DNA from: Cololabis saira
Lineage: Eukaryota > Chordata > Actinopteri > Beloniformes > Belonidae
Assembly: GCF_033807715.1 (NCBI RefSeq)
Contig: NC_084591.1
Coordinates: 49,839,415-49,903,414 of the forward strand
Length of the DNA: 64,000 bases
Direction: 5' to 3'
Notes under the pieces: generated by a model
Databases searched by the model: none
Seen by the model: only the letters and a program-made list of their open reading frames with translations
What the model was told of the DNA's origin: nothing
In this document: piece by piece, positions 21,447 to 33,239 of the stretch
How positions within the stretch are numbered: position 1 is the first letter of the stretch
How the letters are laid out: each line of letters opens with the position of its first letter
Translations under genes and position numbers: made by a program

Positions 21447-23321
21447 GTACTACATACTGCATACTACATACTACATACTGCATACTACATACTGCATACT
21501 ACATACTACATACTGCATACTGCATACTGCATACTACATACTGCATACTACATACTGCATACTGCATACTGCATACTACATACTGCATACTACATACTGC
21601 ATACTGCATACTGCATACTACATACTGCATACTGCATACTACATACTGCATACTACATACTGCATACTACATACTACATACTGCATACTACATACTGCAT
21701 ACTACATACTGCATACTACATACTGCATACTACATACTACATACTGCATACTGCATACTACATACTGCATACTACATACTGCATACTGCATACTGCATAC
21801 TACATACTGCATACTACATACTGCATACTACATACTGCATACTACATACTACATACTGCATACAGCATATTACATACTGCATACTACATACTGCATACTA
21901 CATACTGCATACTACATACTGCATACTGCATACTACATACTACATACTGCATACTGCATACTGCATACTACATACTGCATACTACATACTACATACTGCA
22001 TACTACATACCTATACTACGCACTGCATCTTACATTCCGCATATCACATATTGCATACTACATACTGCATACTACATACTACATACTGCATACTGCATAC
22101 TACATACCGTATACTACATACTGCATACTACATACTGCATACTACATACCGTATACTACATACTGCATACTACATACCGTATACTATATACTGCATACTA
22201 CATACTGCATACTATATATTGCATACTACATACCGTATACTACATATTGCATACTACATACCGTATACTACATACTGATACTACATATTGCATACTACAT
22301 ACCGTATACTACATATTGCATATTACATACCGTATACTACATACTGCATACTACATACCGTATACTACATACTGCATACTACATATTGCATACTACATAC
22401 CGTATACTACATACTGCATACTACATACTGCATCTTACATACCGTATACTACATATTGCATACTACATACTGCATACTACATACCGTATACTACATACTG
22501 CATACTACATACTGCATCTTACATACCGTATACTACATATTGCATACTTCATATGACATACTACATACTACATACTGCATACTACATACCGTATACTACG
22601 TACTGCATCTTACATACCGCATATTACATATTGCATACTACATACTGCATACTTCATACCATAGACTACATACTGTATACTACATACCGTATACTACATA
22701 CTGCATACTACATACCGCATACTACATACTGCATACTATATACCGTATACTACATACTGCATACTATATACCGTATACTACATACTGCATACTATATACC
22801 GTATACTACATACCGTACACTACATACTGTATATTACATACTTCATACTACATACTACATACTGTACACTACATACTGCATACTACATACCACATATTAC
22901 ATACTGCATACAACATACCGTACACTACATACTGTATATTACATACTTCATACTACATACTACATACTGTACACTACATACTGCATACTACATACCACAT
23001 ATTACATACTGCATACTACATACCACATATTACATACTGCATACTACATACCGTACACTACATACTGCATACTACATACCGTACACTACATACTGCATAC
23101 TATATACCGTATACTACATACTGCATACTATATACCGTATACTACATACCGTACACTACATACTGTATATTACATACTTCATACTACATACTACATACTG
23201 TACACTACATACTGCATACTACATACCATATACTACATACTGTATATTACATACTTCATACTACATACTACATACTGTACACTACATACTGCATACTACA
23301 TACCATATACTACATACTTAC
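21447..23321 (+). repeat. Heptamer satellite (CATACTG/CATACTA)n
   Basis: 1.9 kb of 7-bp units. The first 600 bp alternate gcatact and acatact almost without error. From about 22100 on, variants (ccgtata, tcttaca, tatatac) recur in blocks of tens to about 100 bp, giving a higher-order pattern. All three forward frames stay open (7-aa period), which is an artefact. The array continues as remnants at 23646-23673 and 28056-28079. Confidence 0.95.
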
Positions 23322-23645
23322 ATAAAGGCAAACCTCAAGAAGTGTCACATAAACCTTAAATCTTGGGAAGACAAGGCAACAGACAGGACGACCTGGAGAA
23401 ACCTTGTCCGTGAGGGTGCTGCACAATACAACGACGACCTCCACCATGCTGCACAAGACAAGCGCAGACGCAGAAAGGAGAGAGCCTCCACCAAACAGGC
23501 CCAACCCAGACCCACCACCACCACATTCCCCTGTCCACACTGCACCAGAGTAATCGGGTCCAGGATCGGCCTCTACGCCCACCTGAAGACCCACAAGGAC
23601 CAGGAAGGAGGACAGTCATACTCGACTACGAGTGACCGCCGATGA
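23322..23645 (+). pseudogene. LINE ORF2 C-terminal fragment with Cys/His finger
   Basis: An open frame runs from the satellite edge to TGA at 23643-23645: SWEDKATDRTTWRNLVREGA, a basic stretch, then FPCPHCTRVIGSRIGLYAHL and KTH. W..x.TDR..WR followed by a CxxC...H...H finger with SRIGL is the C-terminal end of several non-LTR retrotransposon ORF2 proteins. RT and endonuclease are absent. The TGA is followed almost directly by heptamer satellite. Confidence 0.75.
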
Positions 23646-23669
23646 TGACTACATACTGCATAATACATA

Positions 23670-23673
23670 CTAC
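23670..23673. repeat. 4-bp TSD (CTAC) of the LTR element, left
   Basis: CTAC here and at 28056-28059, both within heptamer satellite sequence. Confidence 0.75.
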
Positions 23674-24212
23674 TGAAAGATATTCGTGTTCGTTTGTCTG
23701 GAGAACCAAGAAAGACTAGTGGAATAAAGTTACAGGTTAATACAACTTTTAATCATGTCAAGCACAAGGTTTTTTCCGGCCGGAGATACATTTGTCTCCG
23801 GCCGGGGTACACTTCTTCAGACCGCGTGGGTCCGAGAGAAATGCACTCTGTTTTCATGAGTCTAGTTGATTTTATACTGAAAAGGAGGATGTTCTTTGCA
23901 AATGATTTTCATTGGTTGAGGGGACGGGAAAAGACCCCCAAAAGGTGTCACTTCTATCTCCTTTGTTATTTCTCTCACCTGGGGTGCCACCCCAGGTGGC
24001 AGATAAACCCCCCCAATGCTAAACATCTGTTTCTCCCCCAATGTCTCCTCTCAACAATGGTATGTATATTGTACTCAACTTCCAGTCTACCAGTAACACC
24101 AGGAGGTGGCTCTGTGTCTTACTGCATACAACGTTACTTTGAATATAAAGAGAAAGCCCACCAGTGTTGGAAAATGCTTTGAGCTTTTAACAATTTTCAT
24201 GAAATCCTAACA
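23674..24212 (-). repeat. LTR (left; 3' LTR of the minus-strand element)
   Basis: TGAAAGA...CCTAACA. Contains two strong hairpins: CCGGCCGGAGA/TCTCCGGCCGG near 23776-23806, and CACCTGGGGTG/CACCCCAGGTG-type near 23978-24000. Confidence 0.85.
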
Positions 24213-26984
24213 ATTTCCACTCAAAACATGATTAATTCATGTTTTTCAAATCAACCATGTAAAAATGTCCACTGGGATATAAAAATATATGTGTTGTTTT
24301 TGTACCCCCCTTTTCATATAAAATCGATCAACCTGCTTAGCTGTATAGACAAAACAGAGTCCCAATCCTGCAATATTAAACATGACCACCAGATGTGAAG
24401 ATACAAGCAGAGCAACAGAAGAAAAAACCCACAAATATCAAGAACCATACATACAGATTAATATACAAATACATTCAACAACAATCATAAATTTAAAGCT
24501 GTGGAAGTCTGAATATTCATGTTGTAAACCATTGTACATCTCATAATGGATGAGCATTTCACAAATAAACCAAATAAATCAGTATAACCATGTGTAAAGT
24601 CCGTTATACATCCCAGTCAAAAATGGGGAAATCCAGGTGTCCAGGTTTACGACAACAAAAAAATGATCCATTGTTCTTCTGGAGACGAAAGCACACCCAC
24701 TTCATGATCCCTGTATGTCTCAAAAAACAGAACGGACAGGTTGTACAGTAATAACTGTCTATAATCTTAGTTGAGCCTTGCCCCTTTGTAACAACTTTAA
24801 ACAACAGATGTTAGTTATTAGAAAAATGGCATGCAAGTAGTTTGTATTCCTCTGACGTATTAACATTGTCTACTATCATTGTCTACTATCCCCCCATTTT
24901 TTTTTTTTTTTTTTTTTTTTCTTATTCTTTCAACAGGCATGGGCACACTTTGGACAGATAACCATCTTTTCAAACTAATCCCCCGAAAAACATAAAATAA
25001 AATAAAAAAAATCGTAAAATAATATCCAACCAGCTCTATGAAAAAGTATGTAAAACCGATGACCCATTGGAACAAAACAGTAGGAAATGAGTGTGTGCAG
25101 TATACCCATAATCACCCCAATACTGCAACACCAGGCATCCGCAGAAAACCTCGGCCTTTCAGCACCACAGGCTGTTCCCAGAGCTGTAAGCAGATAGACC
25201 TTCGCCAGTGTCCAAGCATAGTTTCGACAGATACAGTTGCACCTTTTTAGAAGAAGACCCGGTCGTTATCCATCAGTCTTTTCTTTGTCAGAGTCTTGTG
25301 CGAAAGCCCACCTCGTATTCAGATGAAGTTCATATCATCAGCCGACACAGCTTTGTCGTCTCTGACCTGAAGACGGACAGTGCTGCACATTGAAGCAGCG
25401 TAGGAGATGGATCTGAAGTTGATTTCTGTGGTTTTGTACCAGGGGTAACTTTCCAGTCAAGGTCCCACAGAAACCAGTGCAGCTCTACTTAGCACACTGC
25501 ACACACCACACCTCTCTGGGTCATCAATCCTCCACCCTCTTTTTTTTTTTTTTTTTTTTTACTAAAATCAAAAAAAAAAAAACATACTAAATCATGTTCT
25601 ATGATCACAAAACTTCCATTACCACCACACCTTTCCATTTACCAAAACATTAAGAGAACAAATCTCCAAGAATATTCTGAATACACTGTAGACACACTGT
25701 AAGGAGGCTTCTCCTCCCTGACTTGAAGGAACTTTCTGGCTCCTTAAATTAGGGGGGGGGGGGGGGCTCTTGGGGGTCATTGTTAGTCACCTCTCTGGCT
25801 TTCTAAATGTTGGTGGGGGCACTTCCCACCCACTGTGACGTTTCCCAAAACAAAACAAAAGAGGACTGATTGTCAGTCCTGGAGGGAAAAAAAAAGGGGG
25901 GGGGGGGGGGGGCTCGCAGGGGGAGAGAGCGCAAATTAATGACAGACATACATTATACATGACAAGCAAAACAATAATAGACAACAAAATTCTGTTATTT
26001 GACATTTCTTTTCATTTAAGTGTGTCCTTATGTGTTCAAACTTTACTTATGATCTGAAGTAATCGAATCTCTGACTACTTTAAATACTTTTAACACAAGT
26101 AGAATGTTTTAAGACATGAGAGTCGCTTGTTACGGGTAGTCTAAGGCAATCCAATAACTAAGGCAGAAAACTGCTAATCTCTGTATATGGGCCCAGGATT
26201 GCTTAGACTTCCAGAAACAAAACCTCCTGTCTGCTCATCGGCGTGGTTAACCACTGCAAACGTCATTCCAGATGAGGTCCCAAAATTATCTGAACTTCAG
26301 AATCATAAACAAAGTTACCCAGCCGTGCACGGACTTGACACACTATATTCATCAATACGTTAAGAAATTAATATTATTATTCCCTATGGTATCACGTGTA
26401 CACACATGTGTATTTATATTCTGATTCCACTATAGTCTACTCCTACTAAGCAGAGTCGAATACAGAATCGATTCAAAGAGCCGGATTCACACTTCGACCA
26501 CACATCGATCATTTTAGTACACGTGGTATGTCCAGCTGCAAATGGATTAATTTCCCTGGATGGAGCTGTCTGATAAGAAGTTTCAACACGAAGTCACTCC
26601 GTGTGCTTAATCATTGAGGGTAACCCGACTCTCCACCAGCTTTATTTAACAGCTGGATACATCACCCTAGTAACATACCCTTTGTTAACTACACCAATCC
26701 CAAAAAATAAATCCCCGACAGTGTATCCGATCTGTTCAGGAGCAGGAATTCTGTTCTCATATAAAATGAGTTCATACACTGAACCATCAAATCAAATCGG
26801 ATAAACAACCACCCACAAAAACAAACAATTATTTATTTATCTTACTAACTACTAACAGCTGACCGAATTAAACCCGGATTTTTAAGTGCTTCTCTGACTT
26901 CCCCAAATTTAAACAGAAGGATTTACACACATACAAACGCAGGCGCGCCAGCAGTGATAATACAGCGGGCGTCTCACACCACGT

Positions 26985-27270
26985 TAATACAGAAAAATAC
27001 AGCGTTTACAGGAATTCCACCTGGGGACTCTGACCCGCATTATAAAACTTAACTAAACTAAAACAGAAAAATACAGCGTTTACAGGACTCTGACCTGAGG
27101 AACTCCAACCCACAACTTAACTAACTAAAACAGAAAAATACAGCGTTTACAGGACTCTGACCTGATGGACTCCAACCAACAACTTAACTAACTAAAACAG
27201 AAAAATACAGCGTTTACAGGACTCTGACCTGATGGACTCCAACCAACAACTTAACTAAAACAGAAAAATT
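26985..27270. repeat. 60-70-bp tandem repeat inside the LTR element
   Basis: About four units of 'aaaacagaaaaatacagcg' followed by 'tttacaggactctgacctga' and 'actccaaccaacaacttaac'. Confidence 0.85.
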
Positions 27271-27497
27271 AACGTTGTGCATGACATATCAAAAGACAAA
27301 ACCTATTTTTAATCTTTATGAGCTTGGGAAGAATTCAATCAGACAACTAATATTAATTTGATAAATCCAATGTGCAGAATTCCTACTCATCAGCGGTTTC
27401 TGCTTACCTTATTTTGACTAGTCAGGTTTTGGTTGTCTGCATGAAAACTTCCTCCAGGTCTCCTCTCCAGAATTCCACAGTCAGGAAACAACCAGAT

Positions 27498-27515
27498 CAC
27501 GTTTCAGGGTCACCA
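27498..27515 (-). promoter_or_regulatory. Primer-binding site of the LTR element (tRNA-Trp-like)
   Basis: The minus strand reads TGGTGACCCTGAAACGTG one base after the LTR end. A vertebrate tRNA-Trp would give TGGTGACCCCGACGTG. The match is good for the first nine bases, and the rest needs a 2-nt gap. Confidence 0.55.
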
Positions 27516-27516
27516 T

Positions 27517-28055
27517 TGAAAGAATCCTCGTGTTCGTTTGTCTGGAGAACCAAGAAAGACTAGTGGAAAGAATCACAGGTTAACAACTTTTAATCATGTC
27601 AAGCACAAGGTTTTTCCGGCCGGAGATACATTTGTCTCCGGCCGGAGGTGCACCTCTGTCAGACCACGGTGGGTCGGAGAGAAATGCACTCTGTTTTCAT
27701 GAGTCTAGTTGATTTTATACTGAAAAGGAGGATGTTCTTTGCAAATGATTTTCATTGGTTGAGGGGACGGGAAAAGACCCCCAAAAGGTGTCACTTCTAT
27801 CTCCTTTGTTATTTCTCTCACCTGGGGTGCCACCCCAGGTGGCAGATAAACCCCCCCAATGCTAAACATCTGTTTCTCCCCCAATGTCTCCTCTCAACAA
27901 TGGTATGTATATTGTACTCAACTTCCAGTCTACCAGTAACACCAGGAGGTGGCTCTGTGTCTTACTGCATACAACGTTACTTTGAATATAAAGAGAAAGC
28001 CCACTAGTGTCGGAAAATGCTTTGAGCTTTTAACAATTTTCATGAAATCCTAACA
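27517..28055 (-). repeat. LTR (right; 5' LTR of the minus-strand element)
   Basis: Same length as the left LTR, with differences near positions corresponding to 'ggtacacttcttcagaccgc'. TSD CTAC follows at 28056-28059. Confidence 0.85.
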
Positions 28056-28190
28056 CTACATACTGTATACTACATACCAGCCCGGGTCCGACACCAGGTC
28101 CGACACCGGGTCCGACACCAGCCCGGGTCCGGCACCGGGTCCAGAACCGGGTCCCACACCGGGTCCCACACCAGAACCGGGTCCGACACC
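28056..28190 (+). repeat. Satellite remnant and 12-15-bp GC-rich minisatellite
   Basis: 28056-28079 continues the heptamer satellite ('ctacatactgtatactacat'). 28080-28190 is imperfect 'ccgggtccgacacc' repeats. A related motif appears at 21273-21290. Confidence 0.8.
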
Positions 28191-28413
28191 AGCCCGGGTC
28201 CGGCCTCGTTCGGACCAGACACAAGTCGAGCTAAAGCAGGACGGAAGTCGGACTGTTACGTCTCCTGCAGAAAACGACGTGGCCTTTATTGACAATTGGG
28301 AAACGTTCTGGGGAAAGCCCGGTCTGATTAGAAGAGACGGCATTCATCCCACCCGGGATGGTGCTGCTCTTGTCTCTAGTAATTTGGCCTGTTTCATTAG
28401 ACCCTCTCCCTGA
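28190..28413 (+). CDS. LINE ORF1, C-terminal part of SGNH esterase domain
   Basis: An open frame into the TGA at 28411-28413: NDVAFIDNWETFWGKPGLIR, then RDGIHPTRDGAALVSSNLAC. DGIH is the Asp-x-x-His block of the SGNH esterase carried by CR1/L2 ORF1 proteins. The N-terminal part with the catalytic Ser is lost by 5' truncation. The stop codon is in the same frame as ORF2. Confidence 0.75.
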
Positions 28414-31400
28414 CTCCCTGCTGCTTCTCGAGGACCAACGCCTGCCAACAAAACTATAAGATTACATGATGTAACTGGTAACTCTAACCAGGTGCCTAGC
28501 AAAATAGAAGTAGTTGCAGTTCCCCGCCCTCCACTAGTTCACCAGGTGCGGCGTTATAGAGGCGTTAACCAAAATAATCTTGTAAAAATTAAAACCAATG
28601 CACATTTGGTACCAATAAGAGACCGAAAAATTAGATGCGGACTACTAAATATACGATCGTTAAGCTCCAAGTCTCTGTTAGTAAACGATATAATTACAGA
28701 GAGCAGGAGTGATATTTTCTGCTTAACAGAAACATGGTTACAGGATGAAGAGTATGTTAGTTTGAATGAATCAACTCCGCCCGGCTACTTTAATCATCAC
28801 ATTCCTAGAAGCACGGGCCGGGGCGGAGGAGTCGCAGCAATTTATAACTCCGGTCTCCAAACAAAAATTGAACCTAAGTGCAATCATAATACGTTTGAAA
28901 GCCTCACGCTTAGTCTGAAATTTCCGAGCTGGAAATCAGAGAAGCCAGTTGTGTTAGTGGTAGTGTATCGGCCCCCTGCTGGTGCTTATCTAGAGTTTTT
29001 GTCTGAATTTTCAGATTTCCTTTCTGGATTATTGATCAGTACAGATAAATTCATCAAAGTGGGTGATTTTAATATTCATATGGATGTTGAAAGCGATAAT
29101 CTTAAATTAGTTTTCAATTCTCTTCTAGAATCAATGGGTATCTCACAAAAAGTGGACGGGCCGACGCATTGTTTTGGTCATACTCTCGATCTCGTTCTCA
29201 CCTACGGTGTTGAAACTGATGGTCTGTTGGTGTCACCTGTTAACTCCCTTTTATCCGACCATTATTTAATAACGTTGGAATTGAATGTTGTTGATGTTGA
29301 AGTGCAGGGCAGGAGGTATTATTTTAGCAGATGTTTGTCTGATGAAGCTATTGCTAAATTTAAGGAGACAATTGCTCGTCTTGCGACAGTGGAAAATAGT
29401 GAAGCCTCTACTGCAGCAATAGAGGCCAGTGACCTGGGTTCTACCTCTGATGTTGATGTTGATTTTCTTGTTAGTAACACTGCTGATCTGTTGCACTCAG
29501 CTTTAGATGAAGTTGCTCCTTTGAAAAGGAGGGTTTCTAGCCACAGGAGCTTAACTCCCTGGTACAATTCAGATATTCGCATGTTGAAACAAAGCGTGCG
29601 TAAAATAGAAAGGAAGTGGCACTCTTGTAAGTCTGTAGACTCTTATCGTGAATGGAAAGATATTCTAATAGTATATAAAAAAGCCATTCGCAAAGCAAGA
29701 ACAGCTTATTATTCAACGTTGATAGAGGATAACAAAAGTAACCCACGTTTTCTGTTCAGCACTGTAGCCAGGCTGACAAAGAGTCACAGCTCTGTGGAGC
29801 CGTGTATTCCTGCAGCTCTCAGTAGTGAGGACTTTATGAGCTTCTTTAACAGTAAAATCACGAGAATTAGAGAAGAAATCAACCAGCCGGTTGTGGGCGT
29901 TTCTTCAGCTTTAGCGACTTCCCTAGGCTCTGACTTGTCTCTAGACTGTTTTGATCCTATAGACCTCCCTGAGCTGACCTCACTCGTTAATAGAGCTAAG
30001 TCTACCACATGTATGTTAGACCCCACCCCGACTCGACTATTCAAAAATGTTTTTTCTCTTATTGGTGTGACAATACTGGACCAAATCAACCTATCCCTAA
30101 GCTTAGGATATGTACCACAGGTTTTCAAAGTGGCAGTAATTAAACCTTTACTTAAAAAACCTTCTCTTGACCCAGACACCTTAGCTAATTATAGGCCAAT
30201 TTCTAACCTTCCATTTGTATCTAAAATTCTGGAAAAGGCAGTTTCAAGCCAGTTATGTGACTATTTGTATAGAAATGATCTGTTTGAAGTCTTTCAGTCA
30301 GGGTTCAGAATGCATCATAGCACAGAGACAGCACTGGTTCGAGTTACGAATGACCTTCTTATGGCCTCAGATAAGGGATTAGTTTCCATACTGGTTCTAC
30401 TGGACCTCAGTGCTGCTTTTGACACTGTAGATCATGGCATTTTACTGCACAGGTTAGAGCATGTTGTTGGGATTAAAGGGACAGCTCTACGTTGGTTTAA
30501 ATCATACCTATCTGACAGGTTCCAGTTTGTTCATGTACATGAGGTTTCTTCAGAACAGTCGAGGGTCTGTTATGGTGTTCCGCAGGGTTCAGTGCTAGGG
30601 CCAATCTTGTTTAGTTTATACATGCAGCTCTTGGGAAGTATAATCCAGAATCACGGCATACACTTTCATTGTTATGCTGATGATACGCAGCTCTACTTGT
30701 CTATGAAGCCGGATGAAACAGAACCGTTAGTTAAACTTCAGGCATGTCTTAGGGACAAGGACTGGATGTCCAGAAATTTTTTGCTTCTAAATTCAGATAA
30801 AACAGAGGTTATCATTCTTGGTCCAGAGCATCTTAGGAAGGGATTAGATGGTGTTGCGATGGCTTCCAGTGCAACTGTGAGAAACCTTGGTGTTGTTTTC
30901 GATCAGGATTTGTCGTTTAAACCATATGTTAATCAGGTTTGTAAAATAGCATTTTTCCATCTCCGTAATATTGCAAAAATTAGGAAAATCCTCTCGCAGA
31001 GGGATGCAGAAAAACTAGTTCATGCGTTTGTATCTTCTAGACTGGATTACTGTAATGTGTTGTTAGCAGGATGTCCAAGTATTTTGCTGAATAGGCTCCA
31101 GCTAATCCAGAATGCAGCAGCACGAGTACTGACAGGAATTAGCAGGAGAGACCACGTCTCTCCAGTGTTAGCGTCGCTCCATTGGCTACCTGTAAAATTC
31201 AGAATTCAATTTAAAATTTTATTACTTGCATATAAAGCCCAAAACGGCTTAGCTCCGCAGTATTTACAAGATTTGATAGTGCCTTATGTTCCTGGCCGAG
31301 CTCTCCGCTCCCAGGGTGCAGGTTTACTCGTAGTTCCTAGAGTATCTAAATGTAGATTTGGAGGGCGGGCGTTCTGCTATCAGGCACCATTACTTTGGAA

Positions 31401-31491
31401 CCAACTTCCAATCTGGGTTAAGGAGGCTGACACCACCTCCACCTTTAAAACTAAACTTAAAACCTTTCTGTTTAGTAAAGCTTATAGTTAG
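28414..31491 (+). CDS. LINE ORF2: APE endonuclease and reverse transcriptase
   Basis: Open for 1,025 codons after the ORF1 stop; TAG at 31489-31491. Counting from a GTG at 28492: the endonuclease covers about residues 45-260 ([25 protein letters not shown] near 192, SDHYLIT near 253). RT is about residues 540-800 ([30 protein letters not shown] near 636, [14 protein letters not shown] near 694, catalytic YADD near 727). A C-terminal extension has [10 protein letters not shown] and [15 protein letters not shown], typical of L2-like elements. No in-frame ATG exists before the endonuclease; the first Met follows GDFNIH. Translation may therefore start at a non-AUG codon, or continue past the UGA of ORF1. 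Acts in reverse transcription of its own RNA at a nicked target. Confidence 0.9.
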   Translation, partial: LPAASRGPTPANKTIRLHDVTGNSNQVPSKIEVVAVPRPPLVHQVRRYRGVNQNNLVKIKTNAHLVPIRDRKIRCGLLNIRSLSSKSLLVNDIITESRSDIFCLTETWLQDEEYVSLNESTPPGYFNHHIPRSTGRGGGVAAIYNSGLQTKIEPKCNHNTFESLTLSLKFPSWKSEKPVVLVVVYRPPAGAYLEFLSEFSDFLSGLLISTDKFIKVGDFNIHMDVESDNLKLVFNSLLESMGISQKVDGPTHCFGHTLDLVLTYGVETDGLLVSPVNSLLSDHYLITLELNVVDVEVQGRRYYFSRCLSDEAIAKFKETIARLATVENSEASTAAIEASDLGSTSDVDVDFLVSNTADLLHSALDEVAPLKRRVSSHRSLTPWYNSDIRMLKQSVRKIERKWHSCKSVDSYREWKDILIVYKKAIRKARTAYYSTLIEDNKSNPRFLFSTVARLTKSHSSVEPCIPAALSSEDFMSFFNSKITRIREEINQPVVGVSSALATSLGSDLSLDCFDPIDLPELTSLVNRAKSTTCMLDPTPTRLFKNVFSLIGVTILDQINLSLSLGYVPQVFKVAVIKPLLKKPSLDPDTLANYRPISNLPFVSKILEKAVSSQLCDYLYRNDLFEVFQSGFRMHHSTETALVRVTNDLLMASDKGLVSILVLLDLSAAFDTVDHGILLHRLEHVVGIKGTALRWFKSYLSDRFQFVHVHEVSSEQSRVCYGVPQGSVLGPILFSLYMQLLGSIIQNHGIHFHCYADDTQLYLSMKPDETEPLVKLQACLRDKDWMSRNFLLLNSDKTEVIILGPEHLRKGLDGVAMASSATVRNLGVVFDQDLSFKPYVNQVCKIAFFHLRNIAKIRKILSQRDAEKLVHAFVSSRLDYCNVLLAGCPSILLNRLQLIQNAAARVLTGISRRDHVSPVLASLHWLPVKFRIQFKILLLAYKAQNGLAPQYLQDLIVPYVPGRALRSQGAGLLVVPRVSKCRFGGRAFCYQAPLLWNQLPIWVKEADTTSTFKTKLKTFLFSKAYS

Positions 31492-32375
31492 TGTTTAGTA
31501 AACCTCTAGCTGGTGTTGGTAAATCTCTAGGTAGTGTAAAGTCTAGTGTGTTAGAGTCAGTAGTCATAGTTGCAGCTATAGAACAAAACTATAATAGTTA
31601 GTCTCAAATATAGCTTCGCGGTAGATATGCTGCTATAGGCTTATGCTGCAGGGGGGACCGACATGATCCGCTGGGCGGTGCCTCTCACCCTTCTTCTCCT
31701 CTCCTTTTCCCTGCCTCTCTTCTCCATTACCATTTTTATTTATTATAAATATCTCATAGCTATCATTTTTGTCCATCGTTCCTGTAGTTTCTTGTGCCGG
31801 CCCCCCTTTTTTCTCTTTTGTGTATGTTTGCAGGCCGGAGCCTCAGGAGCTGCGTTCTGGCCTGTGTTCCCGGCCCTCCCCCCCCTCTGGTCATCCCATT
31901 GCTTCTTCCACCTGCCTACGTGGATGTCTGCTGTTGCTGCTTCCGCCTGCCTGCCCCCCCCCCCCCCCTCTGGTCATCCCGCTACTCCTTCCACATGACT
32001 GTTGTGTGCTGCTGACGCCCCCCCCCCCCCCACCTCTGGTCATCCCGCTGCTGCTTCCACCTGCCTGCTGTGTGCTGTCGACGTCCCTGACCCCCCCAGT
32101 CTGGCCTTCGGCAGGAGGGTCCCCCCTTATGAGCCTGGTCCTGCTCAAGGTTTCTTCCCTCCTAAAGGGGAGTTTTTCCTTGCCACTGTTTGGCTTAAGG
32201 CTTTTCTCCCACTAAGGGAGTTTTTACCTGCCATTGTTTATATAATAATTGCTCGGGGGTTTATGTTTATGTTTATGTTTATGTTCATGTTCTGGATCTC
32301 TGGAAAGCGTCTAGAGACAACATCTGTTGTATTAGACGCTATATAAATAAAATTGAATTGAATTGAATTGAATTG
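31492..32375 (+). other. 3' UTR and tail of the L2-type LINE
   Basis: Contains a roughly 70-bp tandem duplication with C-runs ('ctctggtcatcccgctgctg' type, about 31875-32070), a conserved block 'gtttcttccctcctaaagg' to 'ttagacgctatataaataaa', and terminal (AATTG)n. No coding function. Confidence 0.8.
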
Positions 32376-32464
32376 CAGGTCGGGAAGTTCCGACCCAGTG
32401 GGTCTGCTCTCACTGCCGGGACCACCGGGACGGTTCTGGCCGGACCTGAGGGGTCAGACCCATA

Positions 32465-33132
32465 GACATACGTATCCTCCCATGGAGCTGCTGCGATACG
32501 TCAACGTCGCCGCCATATTGGATGTTCAAGACTGCACTGTAAAGTTTAAACTAATACAAGTAAATTGACTTATTTTCATAAAGCGCCTTTCTACAAAGAA
32601 ATGTACGTTTTACGTTTCATTTATTCATTCACACACGCACTAATATACTTGGGAAACAGTTACCACCAAATATAATATATTTAATTTTCTCAGATGGAAA
32701 AAATAAGAACTTTATTGATCCCACATAGGAGTAATTCATGTTATATCAGCAATGTCGAAAAACAATATCCCCCCTCACAAAAATAAGAAAAATAGAGAAA
32801 CATGTTTTCTCATCAACAAAGCATATTTTACATAAACATTTAAAAATGTTCAAGTCACAAAACCACCAAAGTGGTTCAAATATGTTATTTTGTTATTTGA
32901 AAATTTGTTTTATTATATTATATATTATAATATAATAATATATTATGTGCGTGTGTGAATGAATAAATGAGACGTAAAACATAAATTTCTTTGTAGAAAG
33001 GCGCTTTATGAAAATAAGTCCATTTACTTGTATTAGTTTACAGCGCAGTCTTGAACATCCAATATGGCGGCGACGTTGACGTATCGCAGCAGCGGGCAAG
33101 AACACTAGATGCGGCGTCTACGTATATATGTC
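32465..33132. mobile_element. TIR element D with long arms carrying 'atggcggcg' motif
   Basis: Arms of about 180 bp: 'gctgctgcgatacgtcaacg', 'tcgccgccatattggatgtt', 'tttcataaagcgcctttcta' on the left and their complement on the right. The AT-rich core has (TA)n. A partial copy is at 46740-47235. No ORF. Superfamily unassigned. Confidence 0.75.
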
Positions 33133-33239
33133 TTATATTTAGTTTATTAAAATGTAATCTTTAAGTTACATTGTAGATGTTTTCTCATATTGTTTTTCTG
33201 CAATCGTCCCCACAACTCTAGAAAGAATCTGAGCTAAAA

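Larger units (their letters stand above)
23674..28055 (-). mobile_element. Nonautonomous LTR retrotransposon, minus strand
   Basis: Two 539-bp direct repeats (23674-24212, 27517-28055) start TG and end CA and are flanked by CTAC. Next to the right LTR, one base away on the minus strand, is TGGTGACCC, a primer-binding site resembling the complement of a tRNA-Trp 3' end. This fixes the orientation as minus. The 3.3-kb interior has no gag, protease, RT or integrase ORF on either strand, only G/T homopolymers and a 60-odd-bp tandem repeat, so it must be mobilised by another element. The LTRs differ at a few percent of sites and by small indels, so the insertion is not very recent. Confidence 0.82.
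28190..32375 (+). mobile_element. L2/CR1-type LINE, 5'-truncated, with intact ORF2
   Basis: Contains the 3' end of ORF1 (esterase-type), a full endonuclease-RT ORF2, an about 0.9-kb 3' UTR and a tail of 'aataaaattgaattgaattg' repeats. The 3' UTR recurs at 58007-58634 and a 40-bp piece of it at 43815-43858. The left end runs into a GC-rich minisatellite, and no clear TSD was found. ORF2 has no stop or frameshift, so the insertion is young or the element was recently active. Confidence 0.88.

Noticed and set aside
21378..23359. ORFs of 284-638 codons with an YCILHTAYYILHT pattern
   Set aside because: They are translations of the 7-bp satellite, open in all forward frames because the unit contains no stop in any phase. 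Not proteins.
23694..24182. 162-codon ORF repeated at 27648-28007
   Set aside because: It lies inside the two LTRs on the strand opposite to the element's transcription. Repeated only because the LTR is.
31663..32346. Several ORFs of 70-150 codons after the LINE ORF2
   Set aside because: They are in the LINE 3' UTR, driven by C-runs and a tandem duplication, and disagree between this copy and 58027-58490.
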